64,000 bases of DNA, taken from Papilionanthe hookeriana x Papilionanthe teres. Lineage: Eukaryota > Streptophyta > Magnoliopsida > Asparagales > Orchidaceae. How positions within the stretch are numbered: the stretch's first letter is position 1; each line of letters begins with the position of its first letter. Both the position numbers and the translations under genes were made by a program. Location of the stretch: assembly GCA_022702705.1 (NCBI GenBank), contig CM040428.1, positions 101,319,805-101,383,804 on the forward strand. The letters are read 5' to 3'. The notes beneath the pieces are model-generated. The model saw only the letters and a program-made list of their open reading frames with translations, was not told the origin of the DNA and did no database searches. This document shows, piece after piece, positions 25,301-40,300 of the stretch.

Positions 25301-28300
25301 TGTATACAGAAAAGATTAGGAAGCAGCCTGTATATCAAAAATTATGTAATAATCCGATAAACCAACAAGAAATGGTGTTAAAAGAATGAACTGACAGGCA
25401 ATCGTAGCTTTATAATCAAAGAGCAGCATCCATAGGAAGCAGCCAACAAGAACAATTGCTAAAAATCATGTGCCTTCTCCATCTTTCTGTATATTTTTAA
25501 GTCATTCTCATGCCCTTCGAAATAAGAACATGCAGCAAATATATGTTGCTTGTATGAAAATGACAACAGCATAGGTTGCACTCCTACCTTCTACATTCAG
25601 CATAGGTTGCAAGAAACAACTTCTCAAACTATGGTACCAAAAATGACATCGACATATTAAAATTGGCAATTGCATCAGGCCATCAACCTCAACTATTTAT
25701 AATATTTGATTCTTATTTTTCTTCATTCTATTCATATCAAGCATTCCATATTTTGCCATTTTTTTAAGCAAGAGAAAGAAAAACGCGGCATGAACGTAAC
25801 TAACACAAGCCATCAAGCCATGTTTCTTAAGCCATCAAGAATTCTCGCATCAAGAATTCATATCAAGAATTCCGCATCAAGCCATCAAGCCATCTTTCTT
25901 AAGCAAGAGAAAACAAAAATTACAGAAGAGAGATTAGGGCAGGGGAGAGACAATGAACATAACTAACGAAAAGAAAATCCCTGACTGGAATCTATGTGAA
26001 GCTTCAAAAAATAAACAATCTTCCATGAATGTAAAGCTTCGAAAAAAAACCCCGACTAAGCATGTATGTAAAGCTTCCAAAACGATCTTAAAGCTCACCA
26101 TCACGTGAGATGAAATTTTGCAAAAACAAATCTACCATCAAAAGAATCATATCCATTTTGGGCCCTAACGGATCCGATTACAGTGGCAAATGTACAGTGG
26201 AGAAGAGAGCTTTATCCACGGGACGAAGAAGAGGGATTAGTGCAAGGGAGGAGACAGGAGAAATCTCTCGCACGATTAACCAGCGCAAAGGAGGAAGAAG
26301 AGGGGCCTTACCTTCGAAATCTCCGACTGGGTCGCGCGGGGGGCTCGCGGGAGAGGATTTTTAGGGCAGAAAGGAGGAAGCGCAAGAGTTCGGGAGTGCA
26401 GAGGAACGAGGGCAAGCGGAGGAATTTTCAGCGTAAGAAGCACCCTGAAAGTTGGGGCCTAAACCCCGCGGCCCTCTTTCACAAAACTTCGCGGCACGCT
26501 GCCGCGAAGTCGAGCTCCTTTTGGCCCGCTTTTGCGAAACTTCGCGGACGAATAATCTCAACCAAACAGGGCCTAAGTGTTATACAGAATGATGTTATGT
26601 CATAGGAGTCACCTCTTGAACCCTAGATGGGATAAATTGCTACATGGTGGGAGCCACCTCTTAAGCCTATAGCGGTCACCTCTATAATCATGTTTGTCTG
26701 ATGGATGATTTTGGGTATAGAGGATTGACGAGGTCACTAGATACTTAAGTCGGGGAGATTGTGAAATCCCATGAGTAGACTGAAGTAGAACTCTTAAATA
26801 TCGAGGTGCATTTTGGTGTGACGGTTGGAGTTTCGTCAAAACACCAAAGTTAAGCGTGTTTGCATGAGAGAAACTCTTAATATGAGTGACCACCTAGGAA
26901 GTTACACTAACAGGGCAAAAACCATGAGGCCATTGAGCCAAAGCGAACAATATCACAATGGGTGATAGTTTGGGCTGTTACAGCATGTCTTGCCCCAAAA
27001 TCAACAATTAAGTTCAACATAGAAACTAAAATAGGAATTGCTTTTATTTGGATAGCTCCTAGTATTTGACTAAACATAGAAGTTCAATTTGGTTATCATT
27101 TTGAAAACAATGTACATAATGTGGTTTGACATGGATAAGTTAGGTTTAAATTCGTTAGTTTTGATTTTCATTGGACAGCGCTTGGTTTCATTTGGTTTGT
27201 TTGAATAATACAAGCCTTTCATAATCAGTTATATTAAAAATAAGTGGGGTGGAGGTTAAACAATATAAACCTTCTTCAGTTTCAGCAAGCCCCAAACCAT
27301 GTTGCTGCCAATTTGGTGAAACATAAAATGCAAAGACCCTTAAAACAAACTGAATTTATTACTTTATATTGAGCTTTATATTATTCTCCAGCTCGTTCTT
27401 ACCTGCTTCCCGTCAAAACAAATGGAGTCTCATCGGTCATTTGATACAAAAAGTAATATGAACATATGAATATCCTTTCTTTAAAGCGGTGAAGGGAAGA
27501 GCATAAAAAATTACCTCACAGACAGTGAAAAAGGCAGGAGAGTCGAGCGAGAAACCAAGTTTTACTAGAGCCTGTAAAATAGATGCCAAAATTATCCGAA
27601 TTTAAGTTTACTATAAAATAAAAAAAATCTTTAATACGCAATATAAAGAATATATTGGTCATATGAAGTGTACATTTGACAAATTCAACATCAAAGACAG
27701 AATATCGCTATAGAACTTTAAATATATTGGCTATAGGAAGTGTGTACATTGCTATAGAACTTTAATATTCTCAGAAATTGCTAATAAACAATATCATCAG
27801 TCTTTAATTTACCAATGAACATGCAAAAAGAATTCCTACTTTAATTTTCATGATGCAGTTAAAGATAATATACAAGAGATGCTGCCATTGAAGTCAAGTG
27901 ATAACGAGCATTTTAATAACAGAATGTGCAATTTAATTACAAAAAGCTAAAACCAACAATATTTGCCTCAATCCTAGATCATATTTGCATGACATAATTC
28001 ATTTCACATACATCAGAACTTTCAGTTATTCTCAAAATCTGTCAAAAACAAGTCAACTAGAAATCACTAAACATTTAATCAATTAAACAGGGAACCTAGT
28101 TTACTTAAAAAGTAAACTTTAAATGGTTTTGGAACATTACACTTGTAAGTAATCTTCCTGCATGAAGATTTTAACTCTAGAGAAGTTTAAACCAAAAGAA
28201 ACCATTCCCAACATGGAGTAAAATGTTTACAAGAGATTAAAACTTCATTTGGGGGGCAACTTTTGATTGGTTTTGTTGTCGGAAAAGCAGCAAACAAAAA

Positions 28301-31300
28301 GTAGTTTCCGTATGGATGTGAACTTTTCCACAGATTTTTTAAAATTTTATCTTGGAAAAGGTAGACAGCATAAAAGAAATTATGGTTGTAGAAATAGAGT
28401 TAGCAACGAAAGTATGCTGCCCAGGCTTCTAAAAACACAATGAACGCCAAAACAACAGTGCTCAACTTATGACTTGTTCAAAACTAATGATTTGAAAACA
28501 TTTTTTTTATATAAAAATCTACAAACTGCTTCAGACAGCTCATTTGCAAAGCTAATCTATTAATGACCACTGTGATGACTCGGTTTGAGGGTTGGAATTT
28601 CTAAGTGCAAAAAAAATGATCGAACGATGAAAATAATCAAAATTTTAATGTATACAGCTACCAAATAATCATCCAAATAAAAAATAAGAGCCATTAAAGA
28701 AAGAGCTTAATTAACTTAAAAGTAAAACAGTTGTGAATGAAATTATCTTTCTCTAGCTTGATTGTGTTTTCTATAAACATTTCTTCTTTTGTTGCTAATT
28801 TTTAATCTTGAAAATTAAACCTGAAAAATATTAAATTAAATTCCCGTGGATCATCAACATTTCAGTAAATACTCAAAACATCTAAATTACAATAAAATAG
28901 CCGAAATATAAAGCAATATGCATGATAGTCCAACATAGTAAATCAGTACAAATTCAATTGATAGTTTGTTTTTCAAATATGATTAGCTAAAAACTTCATT
29001 ATACCGTACTATCATTTTCATCGCTATATTATTTTATATAAGAAGTCTATCACAAGAGAAACATCTAAATTGTAATAATTTAAGAATGTCAATATCAATA
29101 TCATTTTCTAATTTATATGTATATGTACCTTACTATCCACAGCTAGTACCGTAAGAGAGAGAACTCAATTAGACACATTCAAGAACACTATATAAAAAAT
29201 TTTGTTTGAGAAGAAATTGAAAAATGCAAACATGATTGACCTATAAAAGAATAAAATTTATGTTGTAACAATAATATGAGTTAGAAATAAGCAACAAGAA
29301 ATACGAGATGAGATGCAATAACTAGAGAAAGAGAAAGTTATAAACAGTAGCAGGAGAGGTAAAATATAAATATTTAATTATTTTTTAATATTTGATATTA
29401 TTCTTATTATTTTCTCCATTTTTTGCTCATTTGCTGTATTTCATTTTAATGTTCCCCTACTCAAGTGACATTTTTTTCAAAATCATTGCATCACTCATCA
29501 AAAGATGAAAGTCAAAATGAGGATGAAATAAATAAGCGAGGATCAAAAATAGAATATATTGAACAAAAGAATAACAAGAAGTGGAGAATTCTCGAAGGAT
29601 AATTTTTATAAGAGGGTGAACTCCGTGGATCAATCAGACACATAGAAGCAGACTATATAGATAATTTCATTTATATTTTTACATAATGTACTCACATAAT
29701 AATCAATATATAATAATCACTATATATAATAATTGATGAAAGCATGTTGAGAGTGTATATATGCATGTGTGTGCGTGTATATATATCCAAACATTCAACA
29801 AAACAGATAAATCATAAATTTGCAGTGATAGATAATTTAACAAATATCATTAACATTAAATTTATCTAAAAATATTTTCATAACTAGAAACATAAATACT
29901 CACTTCATATTAGTTGACTTGCTTTCAACCTTGTTACACCTTTAGATTTACTCCAAGAATTTGACGTCTATAAGAAATATAAAACATAAATTTTAATCAT
30001 ATTATTAAATTATGACTAACTAATCTTTTAATAATTGATTGAAATCCGTCATTTTAAATATTCATGTCACTTTAACAAAGACTATTAATATACAACTTCT
30101 TATCAATATATTCAACTAGTATTAAATTTTTCTACACATTATTTTATTATTTAGTATAAATCTTATTTAATTTATCTAAAAAAATATTTAATATTATGCC
30201 AATTAATATCCCAATTGTTGATAAATTATCATAATCGTACTATTAAATTTTGTATTAATTATAATCATATTCTTAATTAAATTATAACTTCCAATTATCA
30301 TCTATATACATATGAGTGTGCTAATTATTAAGTTTCATCATTTAGAAAATTTTGCTTTTGAACATAACAATCCTATTTTATTTTGACAATTTACAACAAG
30401 TCTTTCTATTATGTCCTATTCAGTGTCATATTTTCAATTAATTCCAATAAATTAAGACCAATTTTTATACAGCATGCTGCAGTTTTTTAGGTCTACCTCT
30501 ACATTTCTTAACATAAGTCGAATGTAAACATCCACTCTTCTAATTGGGTAATTAGATGGTCGAGGTTTACTGTGACCAGACCATCTAAGGCGACTCTCTA
30601 TAATCTTATCTGTCACTGAAACTACTCGAACCATTACACGGAGATATTCATTTCACATTTTGTCTGTTAAGTGTAAAGTCATTCATCCACCTAAGTATTC
30701 TTATCTCACCAACACATAATTTTATGCTTCTATTTTACAGACCAACATTCCACGCCAAAAATTGTAGGCCTCACCACCATCTTATAAAAATTTCCTTTAA
30801 ATTTAAGCATTACTTTTCCACCACATAATAGACCCGTTACATTCCTCTAATTCAGTCATTCAACTTGAATTCTGCTAATAACATCACAATCTATATCACC
30901 ATCACTTTGAATAATATACCCGACATATCTAAAAGATTCACTTATTTTAATGCATGATCATTCATTGTTATAACCCTGCTACAAAATCTACTCCCACGAT
31001 TATAAATAATATTTTAAGTTTCAAAAAAACTTTAATATCATATTGTTTATTATTCTTTTCACCTATTAAATAACTGAATCTCCTTTATTATTTACTTTCA
31101 AATAAACGTTTATCATTATATGATGACTTTAAAAAGATTTTTTTTATTTATATCAAATATGTTATTATCCTAAAATTTCTAATTTTCCTAATGTGTTCCA
31201 TTCATATCTACTAATTTTGAAGTTAAACAAAATTTACCTTAAAATTCAGCTTAAAAACCATGAAACTTAATCACGCTTCCATCCGGGACATAATCAGTTT

Positions 31301-34300
31301 AGTTCATTGTTCTCACTCACATGCATGATTCAATCCCGATCTCATGATTGTGGCTTGTGTCGTCGTTCCCAGCTTAAATTTCTATCGTCGAACTGCCATG
31401 TCCTTACTCGAAGACATGTATGCCCTTATCTATTTGCCTGCTTTGCACACGACTACATGCAGCCCCAGACCACACAAATTCGACTTAGCATGAGATTGGC
31501 TTGACATCAACTCCTCCACAGGATGTCGTAGCTCCTGACTAACATCACTACCATCAACTTTTATCCTTTCTCGCTCTCCCTATATTTTCCCCTTTCCTTG
31601 AGATTACATTCAGATTGTACCCCCTTTGTCTTCATCTCCCCTCTTAATAATGAGGAATAGTTAGCATTTCATCAAGCTATACAATCATACTTGCTAATAA
31701 AAATTTCTTCATTGAATTTACATATCATAACTCATTACATTTGTCTTGCATGAATCATCTATCACTATATTACAACAAAAAGTAGATTAAGAATTTTTAG
31801 TAATTATTAGAAAGTCATACAAATTTTCATGTAGCCCGCCCCACTTAGTGGGATTAAGGCTTTGTTGTTGTTGTTGTTGTATTAGAAATTCATACAAAAT
31901 GAATATTAAATGAAAAACTCTAATAACTTACAAGGGCAAAATATTTCATATAAAAAAACAATTTAATATGCTATTGCCCATAAACATACTTGATCAGACA
32001 TTTTTGACATCATTATCCACAGCAAAAGATGCTTCAAACTCTCTACGACTAAGAGCATCAACAGGAGACCAGACATTTTTGTCATTGCTATCTTTGGGTA
32101 GAAGTTGAAGCAGTTTAAGTTATCACCCTTTGCCCATCTACAGGCTTCTGTAAATAAGATGCACTTGGTTTTTGTCCCTCAGAAGTATTCCCACCAAATG
32201 AAGGGTAGTATCTTACAACATGCCTAGGCTAACGTCATCACTAACATGGTTTGGGGCTAACATCTATTCAATTTTATGCCAGTTCCCATTTTTGGCACGG
32301 GATTTTATAATATTTTAATTCGTATAATTACTAAAATCACCAAAAATAAACTCAGACATCTTTTCATTGTATCCATTTGATTGAGTCATATGTTGTTTTC
32401 ATCAACACTCTTTCTCATGTGTAACTTCTTATGTTTTTGAGTGATTTCAAAAAGTATTTCAATGCGTCTGACCCTCTTCATTTGCATTGAATAGTTATAA
32501 ATCCTCAAAAGCACCAATGACTGCTTGATCAGATCCCTTAATTTTAAAAAGAATATATATCACTTCTCTACTGTAGTCAGTACCAACTGTGATGCATAGC
32601 ATGATATAATAGTGAAATCCGCTTTGCACTACATCATTGTCTTTTCATCTTATAGCAATCTGATGAACTTATCTAGTTTTTGTCTTCATCAAGATAGAGG
32701 CACAAACTACTCTGTAAATAGTTTAACAAAATCTCCCAAATTTATCATCACATTCAGATGTCCTATAACATGTTCTAACACTGCCCATGTCGGCAAATTT
32801 CTAATTTATCCATTATAAAATATAATGAGTGGCAAGTTCCTCTAATTCGGGCATGTCATCCTATATAACATATTTTCTATATGTTTTAATCAACCTTCCA
32901 CTTTAATCGGACATTCAATTCCGTTGAACAATGGTGGTAATAGATCTTGGAACATCTTCAAGTATTTATCCACAACAAAAGTGGCACTTCTATAGTAGTG
33001 TCATCTAGAATATTGTATTTGTTATCATTATCATCATCATTTTAGTTAAGAGTATGAGTGCAAACAAGTCGAGTCAAGTTCGAGCCACCGTCAACTTGAG
33101 CTTGAACTTAATTACTTTTATCAAGCTTGAGCTTAAGTCTACTAGCTCGAGCCAAATTGTTTAATAAAAAAGAGAGGAAATGATATTAATTTTAAATAAT
33201 TTTATAATAAGTTAATAAATAGAATGAACAATTAGGAGATAAATAATAAGAAATCACCTAATATAAAATAAAAAATATTATTTTCTTAACATTTTTAAAA
33301 ATAATATTTTGAAATTTAATATATTTTGTTTAATATTTTTCTTTTAACGAGCTGGCTTACAAGCTAACTAATGGAGTCAGGGTTGGCTTAAGCTTGGCTT
33401 GTTAGCTCATTGAACTATGTTCACGAGCTAGTTATCGAGTTGAATTCGAGCTAGCTCATGAGTCAGCCTGACTCACTTGCACCCCTAGTTAAGAGCATTG
33501 GTGCTCACAATGACAACATAGGTCCTACCACTTTCAATCTCCTACCTTCTCACAACCCAACCCAAATACTTAAATGTTCAATGCATGAACAGAAAATCGG
33601 ATGGTGAGATGTGATTTTTTTTATTTCTAATATTATCACCTTGTAATCAAGATAATCATCTAAATAATTGAAAGAACAACTACTAAATTAATTTGAATAA
33701 ACTGAAAAAGACAATTATTTATAAACTTACCTTTGTTGTCCACACTGAACTTATTTTTTATCTCAATTCTTAAATTTGAAAAATATTAATTAGGATTTTC
33801 GTAAGCTATTAGCAAGCCAGTAAATACTTGTACTTCTAGGTTATAGTAATAAAACAAAAAAATATTCATAGTAGTTAAAATATAGTAAATCAGTGTAAAA
33901 TCGTTTCACAGCTTATTACACAAATATGGTCATTCAAGATAATTTGAAAGTCACTATATTGCACCATTATTTAAATATTTATAACATTTTATATATACAC
34001 TCAATACAAGGGCAAGATCTAAAATTATCACTTAAAATAAATTAATATCAATAATATTTCTACAATTACGAGCACGAGTGTCTTAATGTTCACAACAAAA
34101 ACCATAAGAGGATGAAATCTATCAATCAACATAAATAAACAAAAATTTTATATAAATCATGTCATTCACATTTTCATATCATTCAACACACACAATATAT
34201 CTATATATTTGTGTGTGTGTGAGTCAATATATATTAGTAATGTATATTCATATTAATATGATCAATCTTATAAAAGAGTAAACGAATCAGGATAAAATCT

Positions 34301-37300
34301 TAAAACTAAATTAAATAACTACAGTGATTATCCATACAATTAGTTTTGAAAAGGTAAAATGCTACCATAAGTAAAAAAGAGTGATCGTATTAGTTTCATT
34401 GCAAACACTATGCTTCGATCTTATCCTCATTCTTGACCCAATAAATAGGTATTCCTATAGGTTACTCTGATGGAAGAATTTAAGCACCAATGAAATATAA
34501 TTATTTTAAATATTCATTTTCACTTTTCTAACTCTGCTTGTAGTCATTCTTTCAACCCTAAAAGTTAGTATTAAGTCTTTATTTAATCTTGCCTATATTT
34601 ATACTTAATATTATAAATCATTTATTTTAATTTAGCTAATCGAAAAATAATTACCTCTTTGTTATAAAATCATTTTGCAACCTAATATTATAAATTATAA
34701 ACAAGTTCCTAATTTCCTGATTTTGAAATTACCAATAATATATCATTATATTTTAACTTTACATTTTAAATTATTATTTCTATATATTCATAATTTATCA
34801 CTTATCTTAGTTAATGATTTTTTTTTAAAATTTTTGCTAAGAATCATATTAGTCATTGAAAATCATTGAATATTAATTTAACTTTTCAATAACAATTTAG
34901 TTTGACTATTTTCATTTTGAATTTATATTGACACCAGGTTTTAGATTTTATCATTTACTTAAAAATTAATTTTTTTGGATTTTATTTAAAAAAAATACTC
35001 TTAACTAAGCCAATTAATCCCATTATTTAAACAAAATAATATTAAAATAAAATACAATATCAAGTATCAACTTAATCAAAATAATAGGTAAAAATTTTTA
35101 TAAATATTAATTAGAATCCTAACCTTCTCTTGCACACATTTGCTTTCCTTTTTCACCATTGGTGTCGTGATCTCCCTCAAAAGGACTATCTATTTCAAGT
35201 AACCGAGATTCGCTCCTCCCCCATCACAATGTTGGTCTATCACCCTAGCATGTGAACTCTCCCGCGGGTCCATTAAAGTTTGTCATTTGCTGCTTTCATG
35301 AGTTTGCCCAAGCCACACAATGTCACTGTCGTTCATCGCTCTTCTGTGCTCGATCACCACTCATGAAGAGCTCGGTTGATAGTTGACACACTGTTTGCCC
35401 CATCTCACACTTGATCGTTACTCCCACATCTCATGTTCTAGGTCTCGAGCACTAAAAAAAAACTACTCTTAGTTGTTGCTCTCCCCGGTGTATCTCCTTT
35501 GCTTGTATAGGCTTCTTCTCATGATTCACACCATGTCTCTTCAACATTAAACCTCTTAGCTTCACTTGAACTTGACCTCACTCACCATCATGCACAATTT
35601 TCTTTATCTCCCGCTCGACTCCTCCCTCTCATTCGATTTTTGTGCCTTTTGTTCTCTGCTTTACTCCTTTCACTTCCCTTTATACTTGTCTCCGTTATAA
35701 TGACAAACTAAAACCACATAGCTCGTTTCATCTCTCACACGACTTCACCACTTCTTCTCATCAGCTGGTCTCCCCCCTCTCCATTTCTCCTTAAAAAATG
35801 GGACGGAACTAGCTATTTCATTTTTTTTTATTTTTTTATTATGAGACATTACACTCCTCTTGTGCATCCATTTGTTTGAGGTAAAATAACATTATCTAAA
35901 TAGAATTAAGTTCAACCTCCAGAATTTTCTATAAAAGTTTCTTGTTGATCATCTTAACAGCACTTTCAGTAAGATTATATTACCTAAATCTAATTTTTTT
36001 CTCGGATGCTATTTTTTTCATGCTCGGACCCAAGCGCTTAAAATTTCTAAGGCAGAAACAAATAGATAATAAAAATAATCAAAATCACAATGTCTACTGC
36101 TAACAAATAATCGTCTAAATAAATTGAAAAAATACAATAAAGAAAATGTTTAAATTAACTCAAAAGTAAAATAGTTGTGAAGGAAATTATCTTTCTCTGG
36201 CTTAATCTAAAAATGTTAGTTTAAATTCTTCTGAGTTATCAACAACTCAGTGAGTACGCATGAATCTAAACAACAATAAAACAGAAATAGAAAGCAATAT
36301 GTATGTTGGTCCAATATAATAGATGGATTAGAATCCATGGGCAGTATGATTTTCAAATATGATCAGTAAAGGTGTAAAACATTTATATTGTACTATATCA
36401 ATTTTCTTATTTATATAATTTTATATAATATATTAAGATACATCAATATCAATATCTTTTTTAAAATTATGTATATGAATATTTTAGCAACCTTATCTAG
36501 TACTATAAAGGAATGAACTATATCAATCAATTAAGAATATGCAAGCACACTGTATAGATCATTTCATTCGTACTTTTATCTGTCATTGTCTAATTTAATA
36601 AGTAATATCTACAATAAATAATTTAAACAAATGAGAGTATATAAATCATTCATTCAATATGATCAAACATTCAACATAAGCGGTAAACCATAAATTTGTA
36701 ATGACAATCAACTTAAGCATAATCAAAATTAAATGTATTTGATCTAAAAGAAGTAATAATATTATCATAACTAGAGAAATTTGTACTTCTTTTTCCACCA
36801 AATGAAAAGAAACAGGGAGAAGCGGAAAAGCTCGAAAGGAGAGGAAAGACGAACTGAAAAACATCCATCCTTATCATTGCTCCTTGATCACCTGATTGAC
36901 TTGAGAAGCCACAGAATAAAAAGATGTGGCTGACATTTCAAAGCTCTTTAGCTGCTCTATTGCTAAGGAGATGAGGAGACTCTGGTTGGGCTTGATGTTA
37001 TTGGTAAAACACCAATTCTGTACAAACCTAAGCTTGGAGAGCTCGTCATACCATTCCTACAATTGCATTCAATGTTGAGACTTGCAGACTACAAGAACAT
37101 TAGCTTCATTGTCTAGAATGTGGCACAGGACAACATCCGACAACTGTGGATGCACTATTTCCAAAATAACTAGGACTTATCTTTATTGTAGATAGCAGGT
37201 CAGATTATTGAGGCAAGAAATGAACTCCATAGAATGCTTAATGAGGATGAGTGTCAGATGTTCTTCTTGTATTTGCAAGCAAACAGGATCTTTGACATAT

Positions 37301-40300
37301 AATAATTTTTGCTGAATTCACTTATAAACTGGTCTTCATTCCCTTCATCAGCAAAATTGGTACATCCAAATACCTGTGGCTACTTCTGGTGAGGGTCTGT
37401 ATGAGGGGCTTGATTGGCTTTCTAGCAACATCGCCAACAAGGGTTAAAACTTGCAAGATGCCAAGATGGAGAAATGGAGAGGGATAGTTATCCAGAATTG
37501 TCTTGAGTTTTGTTGCTCACATTTAAGTCCTCGAATTATTGAACTTGGTAAAATGTTTTGTTAAATGTGCCTGCTATGTTTATAAATGTGTGCTTCTATG
37601 GCATTAAAACAAGGGTTACAACTTGTAAGGTGCCTAGATGGAGAGATGGAGAGGGTTAATTCTAAGAAAATGTCTCAACTTTGGTTGGTCGCTGTTAAGC
37701 CATCAGATTATCGAACTTGGCAAATGGTTTTATCAATATGCGTGCTATGTTTATAAATTTGTACTTCTATGGCACTAAAAGAAACATTAGTACTCATCTC
37801 ATATAAGTTGGCTTACTTTCAACCTTCTTACACATTTGAAATTTGGCTCCTACAATTTGACATCTATAACAGGATATAAATATAAATTTTAATCATATTA
37901 TTTAATTATGCTTAACTACTCTTTTAATTAATGTTATTATTTTTACTATTGGTTGAAGTCATATATTTTAAGTAAACATATCACTTTATTTAGGCTATTC
38001 ACATTACAAAATTTATCAATAAATACAACTTGCATTAAATTTTTCCTTTTGTTTTCTTATCTAGTATAAATTTTATTTAATTTACCTTAAACAATATTTA
38101 ATATTGTGACAATTATCATCCCAATTGTTGACATGTTATTACAGCTGTACTATTAAACCATTATTAATTACAATCATATTCTTATTTTAATTATAAATTT
38201 CAATTATCATCTATCTACATATTTGTATTTAACTTTATCATTCAGAAAATCATCAATTGTCATTGATGATAACAATCACATTTTATTCTGACAGTTGCTG
38301 ATAGTATTTTAAATTCAACAAGACTTTAACATCATATTATTTTAACTTTTTTTTTCACCTATTAAGTGATTAAGTCGCTACTAGTATATACTTTCTAATT
38401 AAATATAAAATATTCTTATCCTAAGTTTTATTTCTATCTCTAATTTTGGCTTAAAGTTTCTAGTTAAATTCCATAAAACTTGATCATAATCCTATCTGGC
38501 ACATAGAATGTTTATCAAGCAGTTCAGCACATTGTTTTCGCTCGCATGCCCGGTTCTGTCTTTCTCTTGGTCGTGGCTTATTTCATCATTCCCAGCTACA
38601 AACTAAATTACTGCTTTGGCATGCACTTACTCGAGGCTATGTCAATCCTCATATATTCATTTGCCTGCACATGACCGTACAAAGATTCAAGATTAAACAA
38701 AACTGACTCGACACAGGCATCAACTCGACATAAGCTCCTCTGCATGGTGTTTGTCACTCGTGAACTAGCGTCACTACTGCGGACTTCGTACACTTTCGCA
38801 CTTTCTCCTAGTGTGTCCATTACAGGGAACAGCTAGCATCGGTTCCGACCCCCACCACTTTCTCAATTACAGGGAATAGCTACCATCAGTTTGCCGAACC
38901 TAGCTGGTACATTTAGTTTTTGTTTTTGTTTTTTTTCACCGAGTATTACATCTAGCACCTAAAATTCTTTCAGCAACTTCCTACAAAGCACATACCTAGT
39001 TCACAGTTCCTAAAATTCCACCAATTGCCAGTAAAAGAAGAGAAAATTACTTTGCCCATTGATAAGCAACAAAACTGTTGTCACCAAAGAAGTCAAATTA
39101 CTTTGCCCGTTGAAAAGAAACAAAATTGTTGTCACCAAAGAAGTCACTCAACCTCAAGCTTGGCCAATCGAACCCATTAGTTTATCAACTCTCTCTCCAA
39201 GTGTGCCTTTACTCAACTTAACCCTTGCAATGGCCCCTTATGTTCGCTATGACAGCTTGTAGCAGCCGCATCATTAAAAGGATTGAAATAACAGTAGAGA
39301 GACTTCAGCCACATCATAAAAGCAATACAAACCCATAGCAGCCCATAACTCACAATAAATTTGCAATGAAAAACAACAATGAGAGGCTTACTAGAAATTG
39401 TATCTTGAAAGAGGATCTTCTATTACTTGCTCACAAAAAAAATCACTTTCTTAAGGTCAGTGGTTCCTAAAAGCTATTTTTTCAATTTGACGCTGCACAC
39501 TACTTACTATATGTTTCCGCAGCAGTGATATCTTACTTCTGATGATAAATAATGCATTCACGGCATGGTTCTGATGCTTGATTAACCAACCAAAATCAAG
39601 AAGTTAAACTTCGGATGGAGCTTGCACAAACTAAGGCACAATAAAATTATATTAATCGTAAATTAAGCAAAAGCTGCACCAACATGTAAATTAAAAAAAA
39701 CACCTCGACGATAAAATAGATAAAATTACAGAAGCGTTTATCAACTGAAAGGTATATATGAGTATTATGTCTTTGAGCATCTCACAACAGCGTAATAATA
39801 GTTTTATTAGCTACACGTCACATAAAGTTACAACCACTATCTCTTCAACTTACCAGAATAATGAAGTTAACAATGCTGCCATAAACAAACATCTTGTACT
39901 TTGTCAAACTTCGATGATCAAAATGATTTTTTCTTCTCATGAAATCTTTATTAAACCTCAAACTTCTTATAATTAAGCAACATTTTAGATCATTAGCTTC
40001 TCTAAAAAGCTTTAAGTGACAGCAATGAGAAAAGCAATTATCACATCAAGAACGAGTTCCAACAAGTAACCAGCAACAAGGAGAAATAAGGGGTAAAGAA
40101 CCACTACGCTGAAATTAAGAGAAAATTTTCGTTTGTCCTTATCTATCCAAGAGAAAATTCACTTCATCCTGAAATCAAAGTATAATAAGTACCTGATAGA
40201 CATCTTCTGGCGTAAGAACTCCATTACCCCTACAAAAAGAGCAAAACAATGAGCGAATGCATGGAAGAAAACTAAGAAATTATTTCTGCCAATTCCCATA

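Larger units (their letters stand above)
21119..26573 (-). mobile_element. PIF/Harbinger DNA transposon, 5.46 kb, decayed
   Basis: Terminal inverted repeats GGGTCCGTTTGGTT (21119-21132) and AACCAAACAGGGCC (26560-26573) are complementary at 11 of 14 positions. Both are flanked by TAA (21116-21118 and 26574-26576), the target duplication of this superfamily. Two genes are on the minus strand: a DDE transposase (about 23850-22440) and a Myb/SANT-type protein (about 24880-23980). It is inserted into the internal region of the Cassandra element. Confidence 0.92.
20855..26982 (+). mobile_element. Cassandra TRIM retroelement, split by a Harbinger transposon
   Basis: LTRs at 20855-21076 (222 bp) and 26760-26982 (223 bp) run from TGTGAAA to GGGCTGTTACA (GGGTTGTTAAA in the left copy). 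An exact 5-bp target duplication gcatg flanks it (20850-20854 and 26983-26987). Without the 5455-bp insert and its 3-bp duplication the element is 670 bp, a normal Cassandra size. Its primer site fits initiator tRNA-Met. A purine tract (cggggaga, 26751-26758) precedes the right LTR. It encodes no protein. Confidence 0.93.

Noticed and set aside
27398..27424. Candidate PEF exon (FDGKQ) with a GT donor, next to the 57-bp exon
   Set aside because: No acceptor gives a good phase-0 frame, and a far better exon encoding SFDQNK and FISLCI was found at 7287-7363.
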